The notes beneath the pieces are model-generated. The model did no database searches. It was given only the letters and a program-made list of their open reading frames with translations, and had not been told where the DNA came from. A DNA stretch of 64,000 nt from Zoogloea sp041911615 (GTDB lineage Bacteria; Pseudomonadota; Gammaproteobacteria; Burkholderiales; Rhodocyclaceae): the NCBI RefSeq assembly GCF_041911615.1, contig NZ_JAYROR010000101.1, forward strand, positions 35,094-99,093, in the 5' to 3' direction. Numbering within the stretch: position 1 is the first letter of the stretch; each line of letters opens with the position of its first letter. Positions 50,095 to 58,451 of the stretch are shown one piece after another. A program made the position numbers and the translations under genes.

Positions 50095-51534
50095 ATGGAA
50101 CTCCAACCCGTCATCCTCTCCGGTGGCTCTGGCACGCGCCTGTGGCCGCTCTCCCGCGAACAGTACCCGAAGCAGCTGCTGGCCCTGGTCGGCGACGAAA
50201 CCATGCTGCAGGCGACGGCCGGCCGGCTCGCCGGTTTCGGTGGCCGGCTGCCTGTGGCCACGGCGCCGATCGTCGTGTGCAACGAGGAATACCGCTTCGT
50301 CACCGCCGAGCAGCTGCGCTCGATCGGGCGCGGCAGCCGTCACATCGTGCTCGAACCGATCGGGCGCAACACCGCGCCGGCGCTCGCTCTGGCCGCGCTG
50401 GCGGTGGAGGAGGCCGATCCGGTGCTGCTGGTGATGCCGGCCGACCACGTGATCCGCGATCTCGCGGCCTTCCAGGCGGCCATCGATGCCGGCATTCCGG
50501 CGGCCCTCGGCGGTGCCATCGTGACCTTCGGCATCGTGCCGGACCGCGCCGAGACCGGCTACGGCTACATCCGCTTCGGTACCGCGCGCCCCGACGGCAG
50601 CAAGGCCATCGCTGCCTTCGTCGAGAAGCCCGACGCGGCCACCGCCCAGCGCTACCTCGACAGCGGCGAATACCTTTGGAACAGCGGCCTCTTCATGGTG
50701 CGCGCCAGCACCTGGCTGAAGGCTCTGGCGGCGCTGCAGCCGGCCATGGCGGAAGCCTGCCGGGCGGCCTGGCAGAAGGGCGCGCGGGATGCGGATTTCG
50801 TGCGCGTCGACAAGGACATCTTCACCGCCTGCCCGTCGGACTCCATCGATTACGCGGTGATGGAAAAGCTCGCCGATGCGGTCGGGCTCGGCATCGCGGG
50901 CTGCGTGGTGCCGATGGCGGCCGGCTGGTCGGACGTGGGCGCCTGGGACGCCCTGTGGCAGATCGCCGACAAGGACGCCGCCGGCAATGTGGCCCGCGGC
51001 GACGTGCTCTTCGAGGACAGCCGCAACACCCTCGTGTACGCCCAGGATCGCATGGTGGCCTGCGTGGGGCTCGACGACGCGGTGATCGTCGAGACGCCGG
51101 ATGCCGTGCTCGTGGCGCGCAAGGACAAGACCCAGAACGTCAAGCAGATCGTCGCGGCGCTGAAGCTCGAGAACCGCAGTCAGGCCTCGGCGCACCGCAA
51201 GATTCACCGCCCGTGGGGTTGGTACGACTCCATCGACGCCGGCGGGCGCTTCCAGGTGAAGCGCATCGTCGTCAATCCGGGCGCCCGCCTGAGCCTGCAG
51301 ATGCACCACCATCGGGCCGAGCACTGGATCGTGGTGAAGGGCACTGCGGAGGTCACTAACGGCGACAAGGTGTTTCTGCTGGGCGAGAACGAATCGACCT
51401 TCATCTCGCTGGGCCACGTGCATCGGCTCGCCAACCCCGGCAAACTGCCGCTCGAGATCATTGAGGTGCAGTCGGGCAGCTATCTGGGTGAGGACGACAT
51501 CGTGCGCTTCGAGGATACCTACGGTCGCGGCTGA
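50095..51534 (+). CDS. manC: bifunctional mannose-1-phosphate guanylyltransferase / mannose-6-phosphate isomerase
   Basis: A 479-aa type II enzyme that supplies GDP-mannose for polysaccharides. The N-terminal nucleotidyltransferase (1-350) has LSGGSGTRLWPLSREQYPKQLL, the FVEKP signature near residue 180 and the SIDYAVMEK site. The C-terminal cupin (about 365-475) has RPWGWYDSID and QMHHHRAEHWIVVKGTAEV, with zinc-binding histidines of the isomerase. It is also called xanB or algA. No other exopolysaccharide gene is next to it in the window. Confidence 0.94.
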   Translation: MELQPVILSGGSGTRLWPLSREQYPKQLLALVGDETMLQATAGRLAGFGGRLPVATAPIVVCNEEYRFVTAEQLRSIGRGSRHIVLEPIGRNTAPALALAALAVEEADPVLLVMPADHVIRDLAAFQAAIDAGIPAALGGAIVTFGIVPDRAETGYGYIRFGTARPDGSKAIAAFVEKPDAATAQRYLDSGEYLWNSGLFMVRASTWLKALAALQPAMAEACRAAWQKGARDADFVRVDKDIFTACPSDSIDYAVMEKLADAVGLGIAGCVVPMAAGWSDVGAWDALWQIADKDAAGNVARGDVLFEDSRNTLVYAQDRMVACVGLDDAVIVETPDAVLVARKDKTQNVKQIVAALKLENRSQASAHRKIHRPWGWYDSIDAGGRFQVKRIVVNPGARLSLQMHHHRAEHWIVVKGTAEVTNGDKVFLLGENESTFISLGHVHRLANPGKLPLEIIEVQSGSYLGEDDIVRFEDTYGRG

Positions 51535-51581
51535 GCGCCGCGCCGGCCGGCCCGAGGCGCGGGGCTGGCCGTGACCCGCGG

Positions 51582-52112
51582 TCAGGCCGTCGTCAGGGAG
51601 GGCCTGGCGACGAAGCCGAAGTGCGAGGCTGCCGCCTCCCGGCGGATGCGGCCGACGGGCAGGCGGTCGCCGGCCCAATCGAGCGCCATCGGCGCGTCCG
51701 GGTCTTCCAGATCGCCCGAAAGGTGGGGCAGGATCGCGACGAGGTCGCGATCGTCGAGGAGCGCGATGCCGGCTTTGCTGGCGAGCAGCAGGCTGCCCTC
51801 GTCGTCGAGCCAGGCTCCCGAGAGCGTGTCGACCGCCGCCCCGGTATGGGTTTCGAGGCGGTTGGGGGTGGCCAGGTGGAGCACCGTCGGCGTGTAGTCG
51901 AGATCCACGAACACCCGCTGCGGGCCGTTCTGGAAAAACCACTGCCCGTCCGGTGTGGCCGAGTAATTGCGGCCGATGAAGGCGCGCAGACCGGGGTGGC
52001 GGATCGGCCCTTCGGGGACGCACCATTCGCCCCGCCGCGACAGACGCAACCATCCGGTGCAGGCCGGCACGTTCGGCCACTTGGCCAGGGCCAGCCGTAC
52101 CGCTCCATCCAT
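51582..52112 (-). CDS. conserved hypothetical protein downstream of bamD
   Basis: A 176-aa soluble protein without signal peptide or membrane helix. It is rich in beta-type segments (VFVDLDYTPTVLHLATPNRLETHTG, GSLLLASKAGIALLDDRDLVAILPHL). I recognise no family. It starts 15 bases after the bamD stop on the same strand and so is probably co-transcribed. The GC content is like that of the surroundings. Confidence 0.7.
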   Translation of the reverse strand: MDGAVRLALAKWPNVPACTGWLRLSRRGEWCVPEGPIRHPGLRAFIGRNYSATPDGQWFFQNGPQRVFVDLDYTPTVLHLATPNRLETHTGAAVDTLSGAWLDDEGSLLLASKAGIALLDDRDLVAILPHLSGDLEDPDAPMALDWAGDRLPVGRIRREAAASHFGFVARPSLTTA

Positions 52113-52127
52113 CGCGGCGCGTCCTGC

Positions 52128-52931
52128 TTACCAGAGCTTCCACCACGGCGTGGTGGCGTCGGCGGGTTGCGGGTTGCCGGCGAAATAGCGGCTGTTCGGG
52201 AAGTTCTGACGCATGACCCGTTCGGCGTCCTTGCGCAGCGCCGGCAGGTTCATCGCGTCGTAGCTCTGGACGAGCAGGAACAGGGCTTCCTCGACGGCCG
52301 GCGATTGGGGGAAATCCTTGATCGCCGCCTGGGCGCGGTTGGCGGCGGCCACGTAGGCGCCACGCTTGTAGTAGTACCGGGCGACGTGGACCTCGTGGTT
52401 GGCGAGGGCATTGACCAGATAACGCATCCGCAGCTGCGCGTCGGGCGTGTATTTGCTCTCGGGGAAGCGCTGGCTGAGTTCCTTGAAGGTGGCAAACGAC
52501 TCGCGGGTGGCCTTCGGGTCGCGCTCGGACAAATCCTGGTCGGCCAGGGTGCCGAGCATGCCGAGGTCTTCGTTGAAGTAGGCCAGACCCTTGAGGTAGT
52601 AGGCGTAGTCGACGTTCGGGTGGTTGGGGTGCAGCTTGATGAAGCGGTCGCAGGCCGCCACCGCCGAGGCCTGTTCGCCCGATTTGTAGTAGGCGTAGGC
52701 GACCTCGAGCTGCGACTGCTGGGCGTAGCGGCCGTAGGGGTAGCGCGCTTCCAGCTTCTCGAACATCTTGATGGCGCGATCCCAGGCGCCGTCGGCCATC
52801 GACTCCTTTGCTTCGGCGTAGAGCTTCTGGGCGTTCCAGCCGAGGGTTTCATCGATCTGGTCGGGAAGGCCGCAGCCGGCGAGCAGCAGCGCGCCGACAA
52901 GCGTTAAACTACGCAGGGTGAAATGCGCCAT
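52128..52931 (-). CDS. bamD: outer membrane protein assembly factor BamD
   Basis: A 267-aa lipoprotein of the BAM complex, which folds beta-barrel proteins into the outer membrane. The lipobox LLAGC has Cys20. Five TPR-like repeats follow (LYAEAKESMADGAWDRAIKMFEKLEARYPYG, QLEVAYAYYKSGEQASA, YYLKGLAYF...). The length is standard. The gene is divergent from rluD; the two coding starts overlap by 14 bases. This bamD-rluD divergence is common in betaproteobacteria. Confidence 0.96.
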   Translation of the reverse strand: MAHFTLRSLTLVGALLLAGCGLPDQIDETLGWNAQKLYAEAKESMADGAWDRAIKMFEKLEARYPYGRYAQQSQLEVAYAYYKSGEQASAVAACDRFIKLHPNHPNVDYAYYLKGLAYFNEDLGMLGTLADQDLSERDPKATRESFATFKELSQRFPESKYTPDAQLRMRYLVNALANHEVHVARYYYKRGAYVAAANRAQAAIKDFPQSPAVEEALFLLVQSYDAMNLPALRKDAERVMRQNFPNSRYFAGNPQPADATTPWWKLW

Positions 52932-53931
52932 CGAAAACTCTTTGGAAGAAGACTGGCTCGATTATAGCCCAGCCGATCCTTCCGATTCCCCCTCGTCCGC
53001 CAGTGCGATGCCGCAGCGCGTCGTGATTCCCGACGGCTGCGCCGGCTTGCGCGCCGATCAGGCGCTGGCGCAGCTGTTTCCCGAGCATTCCCGCAGCCGC
53101 CTGCAGGCCTGGCTCAAGTCGGGGCGGATCCTCATCGACGACGCCTCACCCGACGCCAAGAGCAAGGTGTGGGGAGGCGAAGTGGTGTTCGTCAGCCCGG
53201 AGCCGAGCCAGGCGATGCTGGCCGAGCAGGCCGAGGACATCCCGCTGCAGATCGTGTTCGAGGACGACACCCTGGTGGTGATCGACAAGCCGGTGGGGCT
53301 GGTCGTCCACCCCGGCAGTGGAAATTGGTCGGGCACGCTGCTCAATGCGTTGCTCCACCACGGCGCCGGGTTTCGCGAGCTGCCCCGTGCCGGCATCGTG
53401 CATCGCCTCGACAAGGACACCAGCGGTCTGCTGGTGGTGGCCAAAACGCTGCAGGCGCAGACCGATCTGGTGCGCCAGTTGCAGGCCCGAACCGTGAAGC
53501 GGCATTACCTCGCGCTGGTGCACGGTGAGCCCGCGCCGAGCGGCGAGGTCAATGCGCCCATTGGCCGCCATCCGGTGCAGCGCACCAAGATGGCGGTGGT
53601 GCCGGGCGGGCGCGAGGCGCTGACCCGTTATCGCGTCCTGGAGCGCTTTGCTCGCGCCACGCTGCTCGAGTGCGAGCTCGCCACGGGGCGCACCCACCAG
53701 ATTCGCGTTCATATGGCGCACATCGGCCACCCGTTGGTGGGCGACGCCACCTACGGCAAGGCCCGCAGCGCCGATCCGCGGCTCGACGCCTTTGCGCGCC
53801 AGGCCCTGCACGCCTGGCAACTCGGCCTGATTCATCCAGTCAGTGGCGAAGCCTGCCGTTGGCAGACGCCCCTGCCGGCCGATTTCGCCGGCCTGCTCGA
53901 AACCTTGCGAGGTGCATCGACCCATGAGTGA
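52918..53931 (+). CDS. rluD: 23S rRNA pseudouridine synthase D
   Basis: A 337-aa enzyme that forms pseudouridines 1911, 1915 and 1917 of 23S rRNA. An S4 RNA-binding domain (about residues 33-90, GLRADQALAQLFPEHSRSRLQAWLKSGRI) and a catalytic domain with Asp165 in HRLDKDTSG follow; GRTHQIRVHMAHIGHPLVGD is also present. The start is uncertain. The GTG at 52918 overlaps bamD; an ATG at 53008 keeps the whole S4 domain and lies clear of the bamD promoter. The end overlaps pgeF by eight bases. Confidence 0.93.
   Translation: MKCAIENSLEEDWLDYSPADPSDSPSSASAMPQRVVIPDGCAGLRADQALAQLFPEHSRSRLQAWLKSGRILIDDASPDAKSKVWGGEVVFVSPEPSQAMLAEQAEDIPLQIVFEDDTLVVIDKPVGLVVHPGSGNWSGTLLNALLHHGAGFRELPRAGIVHRLDKDTSGLLVVAKTLQAQTDLVRQLQARTVKRHYLALVHGEPAPSGEVNAPIGRHPVQRTKMAVVPGGREALTRYRVLERFARATLLECELATGRTHQIRVHMAHIGHPLVGDATYGKARSADPRLDAFARQALHAWQLGLIHPVSGEACRWQTPLPADFAGLLETLRGASTHE
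52961..52966 (-). promoter_or_regulatory. -10 box of the bamD promoter
   Basis: TATAAT on the minus strand, 30 bases before the bamD ATG. The -35 is weak. It lies inside the first 50 bases of the longest rluD reading, which favours a shorter RluD protein. Confidence 0.55.
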
Positions 53932-54655
53932 TGCCTGGATCGTTCCCGAATGGCCGGCGCCGGCCCGCGTGCGCGCCTTGTCGACGACCCGCGCCGGCGG
54001 CTTCAGCGAGACGCCCTACGACAGCCTCAATCTCGGCACCCACGTGGGCGACCTGCCGGCGCGCGTGGCCGCCAACCGCGCCAGGTTGCGGCACGTCGTG
54101 CCGTCCGAGCCGCGCTGGCTCAACCAGGTGCATGGCATCCAGGTGGTGGATGCCGCGGGCGATGGCGACGTGCCCGACGCCGATGCGTCCGTCAGTCGCA
54201 CGCCCGGCGCGGTGTGCGTCGTGATGACCGCCGACTGCCTGCCGGTGCTCCTGTGCGACCGTGCCGGCAGCGTGGTCGGCGCGGCCCACGCTGGCTGGCG
54301 TGGGTTGCACGGTGGCGTGATCGAGGCGACGGTGGCAGCGATGCGGGTGGCGCCCGGCGAGCTGATCGCCTGGCTCGGTCCGGCCATCGGCCCCAAGGCT
54401 TTCGAGGTTGGCGACGAGGTGAGAGCGGCCTTTGTGGTTGTCGATCCGGGCGCCGAAGCGGCCTTCCAGTCGGCAGGTGCGCCGGGCAAATGGCTCGCCG
54501 ATCTCTACCTGCTGGCGCGCCGGCGACTCGCGGCGCTCGGCGTGTCCGCCGTCTTCGGAGGCGATTTCTGCACGGTGGCCGAGTCGGGGCGGTTCTTCTC
54601 TTATCGCCGCGATGGCACGACCGGACGCATGGCGTCGCTGGTCTGGCTGACCTGA
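53924..54655 (+). CDS. pgeF: PgeF/YfiH multicopper-oxidase-like purine nucleoside / peptidoglycan editing protein
   Basis: A 243-aa protein of the YfiH/LACC1 family. Metal ligands His70 (NQVHG), Cys105 (TADCLPVLL) and His122 (AHAGWRG) are present. Family members cleave purine nucleosides and help remove wrong residues from peptidoglycan precursors. The ATG lies eight bases inside rluD, so the two are coupled. The rluD-pgeF order is conserved. Confidence 0.94.
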   Translation: MSDAWIVPEWPAPARVRALSTTRAGGFSETPYDSLNLGTHVGDLPARVAANRARLRHVVPSEPRWLNQVHGIQVVDAAGDGDVPDADASVSRTPGAVCVVMTADCLPVLLCDRAGSVVGAAHAGWRGLHGGVIEATVAAMRVAPGELIAWLGPAIGPKAFEVGDEVRAAFVVVDPGAEAAFQSAGAPGKWLADLYLLARRRLAALGVSAVFGGDFCTVAESGRFFSYRRDGTTGRMASLVWLT

Positions 54656-54712
54656 GCCGCCGCGGCGCGGCGCGCGACTGACGGTATACTGCGTGGCCCT
54701 CTTGCTTCCCGA

Positions 54713-55516
54713 ATGACCATGACGCCCCTCGCCTGGATTGTTGTAATGAGTTTTGCCGGCGGGCTGCTCAGCGTGTTGGTGGCTTCCGTTTTTGCCTTTG
54801 CCGCTCGCCCGAACTGGGTGCCGGTGCTGATCAGCTACGCCATCGGCGCGCTGCTGGGGGCATCCTTCCTTGAAGTCCTGCCCCACGCCATCGAGGCCGC
54901 CGAAAGCCCCGAGAAAGCGGCGATGAACGTGCTGGCCGGAATCATGCTGTTCTTCGTGCTCGAAAAACTGGTTCTGTGGCGACATTGCCACGACGAAGGC
55001 TGTGCCGGCCACGAACACGGCGGCGGACAGCACGGCCACGGTCATGGCCATGATCATGGGCGCAGCGGCCTGCTGATCCTGGTCGGCGACACCTTCCACA
55101 ACTTCGTCGATGGTATCCTCATCGCCGCTGCCTTCGTCGAGAGCACGCCGCTGGGCATCGTCACCGCGCTGGCGATCATCGCCCACGAAATTCCGCAGGA
55201 AGTCGGGGATTTCCTGATCCTGCTGCACTCGGGCTACAGCCGTACCCGGGCCCTGGTGTTCAACCTGCTTTCGAGTCTCGCGACGCTGGTCGGGGGCATC
55301 CTCGCCTACTTCGCGCTATCCCATGTGCAGTCGCTGGTGCCGGTGTTCCTCGCGCTGGCCGCCGCGAGTATGATTTACGTCGCGGTGGCCGATCTCATTC
55401 CAGGCTTGCACAAGCGAACGGAATTGCGCGCCACGGCGCAGCAGGTATTATTGATCGCTGCCGGGATCGCCTCGATCGTCTTTGCCCACCCCCTCGCGGA
55501 GCGAGCGCTGGGCTGA
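54713..55516 (+). CDS. ZIP family divalent-metal transporter with His-rich loop
   Basis: A 267-aa inner-membrane importer, probably for zinc or iron. Eight helices are present. Metal-site motifs are HNFVDGILIAAAF (about residue 129) and HEIPQEVGDF (about 158) in helices 4 and 5. The loop at 91-116 is histidine-rich (HCHDEGCAGHEHGG...HGHGHGHDHG), a likely sensor or metal-collecting site. A TATACT box lies about 23 bases before the ATG. A second ATG two codons on is equally possible. The 3' end overlaps a small gene on the other strand by 69 bases. Confidence 0.93.
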   Translation: MTMTPLAWIVVMSFAGGLLSVLVASVFAFAARPNWVPVLISYAIGALLGASFLEVLPHAIEAAESPEKAAMNVLAGIMLFFVLEKLVLWRHCHDEGCAGHEHGGGQHGHGHGHDHGRSGLLILVGDTFHNFVDGILIAAAFVESTPLGIVTALAIIAHEIPQEVGDFLILLHSGYSRTRALVFNLLSSLATLVGGILAYFALSHVQSLVPVFLALAAASMIYVAVADLIPGLHKRTELRATAQQVLLIAAGIASIVFAHPLAERALG

Positions 55517-55672
55517 GCGGCGACGGCGGGCCGGCGTACCGAACAGCCAGAGAAACAGGGAGAGCGGCGCAACGCCATAGAACAAGAAAGTCAGCACCCC
55601 GCCGACCACGGTGGTTTCCGCTGCGGTAGCCAGCAGCGCGACGTAAAGCCAAGCAATAGCAACGATATACAT
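55448..55672 (-). CDS. small membrane protein (74 aa)
   Basis: A 74-aa protein with two hydrophobic helices (about residues 3-20, IVAIAWLYVALLATAAE, and 24-46, GGVLTFLFYGVAPLSLFLWLFG). A basic tail follows (TPARRRRSAQRSLREG). The last 23 codons overlap the end of the ZIP gene on the opposite strand. The family is not recognised. It faces phaC with a 135-base divergent gap. Confidence 0.6.
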   Translation of the reverse strand: MYIVAIAWLYVALLATAAETTVVGGVLTFLFYGVAPLSLFLWLFGTPARRRRSAQRSLREGVGKDDRGDPGSDQ

Positions 55673-55807
55673 ACCCGGATTCTACTCGGCGCAAGCAGGC
55701 CGGGGTGAAGTGCGGCCCGTTGCGATCGCTGCTGTGGCAGGAGGGAGTCTGCCGGTGTGCAGCCGGCCGATGCGTAGCCCGAATCCGACGACACAAAGGA
55801 GAGGTGG

Positions 55808-57547
55808 ATGTCTGTAACACCGGAGCAGTCTGCCGAAGCGCTGCAAGGCATGTTCAAGTTTGGCCAGTCGATGGCGGCCAATTTCTTCGATTTCCTCAAC
55901 AAGCAGAGCGCCGCCTTCCAGCAGGCCGCGCCGGCCCAGGCGCCGCAGCTGCCGTTGCCGGAGGCCGAGGCGTTCGCCCGCCTGCAGCAGGAGCTCGCCG
56001 AGTCCCACGCCCGCCTGTGGGCCGCCATGGCGCAGGCGCGTCCCGGCGAGGCCACCGAGCCGATGGTGTCCCCGCCGCCGGGCGATCGTCGCTTCAGCGC
56101 GCCCGAGTGGTCGTCCAGCCCGGTCTTCGATTACATCCGCCAGGCTTATCTGCTCAACGCCGACTACCTGAACAAGGTCGCGGACGCCATGCCGGTCGCC
56201 GATGGCCGTGCCAAGGCGCGCATGCAGTACCTGACCCGCCAGTACGTGGACGCGATGGCGCCGTCCAACTTTGCGGCGACCAATCCCGAGTTCATCCAGG
56301 CGGCGCTCGATTCCAAGGGCGAGAGCATCACCCAGGGCATCAAGAACCTGATTGCCGACATGGAGAAGGGTCGCATCTCGATGACCGACGATTCGGCCTT
56401 CGAGATCGGCCGTAACCTCGCGACCACCCCGGGTTCGGTGATCTACGAGAACGAGCTGATCCAGCTCATCCAGTACGCGCCGATGACCGAGAAGGTCTAC
56501 AAGACGCCGCTGCTGATCGTCCCGCCCTGCATCAACAAGTTCTACATCATGGACCTGCAGCCGGCGAATTCGCTGGTGCGCTTCATTGTCGAGCAGGGTT
56601 TCACGGTGTTCCTGGTGTCCTGGAAGAACGCCAAGGAGAGCGAAGCCCATTTCGGTTGGGACGACTACCTCGAGAAGGGCCCGCTCACGGCGCTGCAGGT
56701 GGTGCGCGATGTGACCAAGGTTGCCAAGCCCAACGTGCTGGGTTTCTGCGTCGGCGGAACCATCCTGTCGTCGGCCCTGGCGGTGGCGCGCGGCAAGGGC
56801 GAAGATCCGGCCGAGAGCCTCACGTTGATGACGACCCTGCTCGACTTCGCCGATGCCGGCGAGATCGGCTGCCTGGTGGACGAGGCCTCGGTGGCCGCCC
56901 GCGAAGCTTCCATCGGCCGCGGTGGCGTGTTCTCCGGCCGCGAACTGGCGCAGGTGTTTTCGAGTTTGCGCGCCAACGATCTGATCTGGCAGTACGTGGT
57001 CGGCAACTACCTCAAGGGCAAGACGCCGGACGCCTTCGACCTGTTGTACTGGAATTCCGACAGCACCAATCTGTCCGGTCCGTTCATCGCCTGGTACCTG
57101 CGCAACATGTACCTCGAGAACAACCTGCGCGTGCCGGGCAAGCTGGAGATGCTCGGCGTCAAGGTGGATATGGGCAAGGTCGATCTGCCGTCCTACCTGC
57201 TCGCGACCCGTGAAGATCACATCGTGCCCTGGACCAGCGCCTACCTGGTGCGCCAGATCCTCGGCGGCGAATCAACCTTCGTGCTCGGCGCCAGCGGCCA
57301 CATCGCCGGCGCCATCAACCCGGCCTCGAAGAACCGCCGCAGCTACTGGACCAGCGAATCCAAGGCGTCGGTGCCCGAAGAGTGGCTGGCGACTGCCGCC
57401 GAGCAGAAGGGCAGTTGGTGGTTGCACTGGATCGAATGGCTCAAGCCGCGCAGCGGCAGCATGGTCGCTGCCCGCAACAAGCCCGGCAACGCGAAGTACA
57501 AGGTGATCGAGGCCGCGCCGGGGCGCTACGTCAAGGAAACGGTCTGA
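55808..57547 (+). CDS. phaC: class I poly(3-hydroxyalkanoate) synthase
   Basis: A 579-aa synthase that polymerises 3-hydroxybutyryl-CoA at the granule surface. An N-terminal variable region (1-100) precedes the alpha/beta-hydrolase domain. The lipase-like box GFCVGGT has catalytic Cys314, and Asp470 (REDHIVPW) and His498 (SGHIAGAINP) complete the triad. AAAGGAG precedes the ATG. It is followed by two phaB genes and phaR. The phaA thiolase is not in the window. Confidence 0.97.
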   Translation: MSVTPEQSAEALQGMFKFGQSMAANFFDFLNKQSAAFQQAAPAQAPQLPLPEAEAFARLQQELAESHARLWAAMAQARPGEATEPMVSPPPGDRRFSAPEWSSSPVFDYIRQAYLLNADYLNKVADAMPVADGRAKARMQYLTRQYVDAMAPSNFAATNPEFIQAALDSKGESITQGIKNLIADMEKGRISMTDDSAFEIGRNLATTPGSVIYENELIQLIQYAPMTEKVYKTPLLIVPPCINKFYIMDLQPANSLVRFIVEQGFTVFLVSWKNAKESEAHFGWDDYLEKGPLTALQVVRDVTKVAKPNVLGFCVGGTILSSALAVARGKGEDPAESLTLMTTLLDFADAGEIGCLVDEASVAAREASIGRGGVFSGRELAQVFSSLRANDLIWQYVVGNYLKGKTPDAFDLLYWNSDSTNLSGPFIAWYLRNMYLENNLRVPGKLEMLGVKVDMGKVDLPSYLLATREDHIVPWTSAYLVRQILGGESTFVLGASGHIAGAINPASKNRRSYWTSESKASVPEEWLATAAEQKGSWWLHWIEWLKPRSGSMVAARNKPGNAKYKVIEAAPGRYVKETV

Positions 57548-57561
57548 TCGCTGCAGCACGC

Positions 57562-57631
57562 CTCCGGGGGCGACCCCGGAGAGAAAATCAAGAAAAGTCG
57601 GCAGCGGGATAAAAAAGGGGGGCGCTGCCGA
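57562..57631 (+). other. two hairpins in the phaC-phaB gap
   Basis: CTCCGGGG (57562-57569) pairs with CCCCGGAG (57574-57581) around a GCGA tetraloop. TCGGCAGCG (57598-57606) pairs with CGCTGCCGA (57623-57631) around a purine-rich 16-base loop. Neither is followed by a T-run, so they look like mRNA stability or processing elements rather than terminators. Confidence 0.55.
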
Positions 57632-57673
57632 TTTCAGCTTACCCCCGCACTCACATCTTTGAGGGAGAGAGAC

Positions 57674-58414
57674 ATGGCACGTGTAGCACTCGTAACTGGC
57701 GGTATGGGCGGTCTGGGCGAATCGATCTGCATTAAGCTGGCGGCGCTCGGATACAAGGTTGTCACCACCCATTCGCCGGGCAACGCCGGCGCCGCTGAAT
57801 GGCTTCAGACCATGAACAACATGGGTTACGGCTTCAAGGCCTACCCCTGCGACGTGGCCGACTTCGACTCGTGCAAGGCCTGCGTCGAGCAGATCACCAA
57901 CGACATCGGTCCCGTGGACGTGCTGGTCAATAACGCCGGCATCACCCGCGACATGACGTTCAAGCGCATGACCAAAGCCGACTGGGACGCCGTCATTCAC
58001 ACCAACCTCGACAGCGTGTTCAACATGACCAAGCAGGTCATGGACGGCATGGTCGAGCGCAAGTGGGGGCGTGTCATCAACGTCTCGTCGCTGAACGGCA
58101 TCAAGGGCGCATTCGGTCAGACCAACTACGCTGCCGCCAAGGCCGGCATGCACGGCTTCACCAAATCCCTGGCCCTCGAGACCGCCAAGTCCGGCGTCAC
58201 CGTCAACACCATCTCCCCGGGTTACATCGGGACCAAGATGGTTCTGGCCATCCCGCAGGAGGTTCTCGAAACCAAGATCCTGCCCCAGATTCCGATGAGC
58301 CGCCTCGGCAAGCCCGAGGAAATCGCCGGTCTGATTGCATACCTCGCCTCCGATGAAGCCGCCTTCGTGACGGGCGCCAACATCTCTATCAACGGCGGGC
58401 AGCATATGTTCTAA
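57674..58414 (+). CDS. phaB: acetoacetyl-CoA reductase, copy 1
   Basis: A 246-aa NADPH-dependent short-chain reductase that makes (R)-3-hydroxybutyryl-CoA for PhaC. The TGGMGGLG dinucleotide site lies at 8-15, with NNAGITRD near 86. The catalytic Ser-Tyr-Lys lies in NVSSLNGIKGAFGQTNYAAAKAG. The ATG at 57674 follows GAGGGAGAGA. It is about 60% like the next gene by eye, so a gene duplication is likely. Confidence 0.95.
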   Translation: MARVALVTGGMGGLGESICIKLAALGYKVVTTHSPGNAGAAEWLQTMNNMGYGFKAYPCDVADFDSCKACVEQITNDIGPVDVLVNNAGITRDMTFKRMTKADWDAVIHTNLDSVFNMTKQVMDGMVERKWGRVINVSSLNGIKGAFGQTNYAAAKAGMHGFTKSLALETAKSGVTVNTISPGYIGTKMVLAIPQEVLETKILPQIPMSRLGKPEEIAGLIAYLASDEAAFVTGANISINGGQHMF

Positions 58415-58451
58415 TAAGGTTTTCGCACCGCAACAAAAGAAGGAAGTCAAA

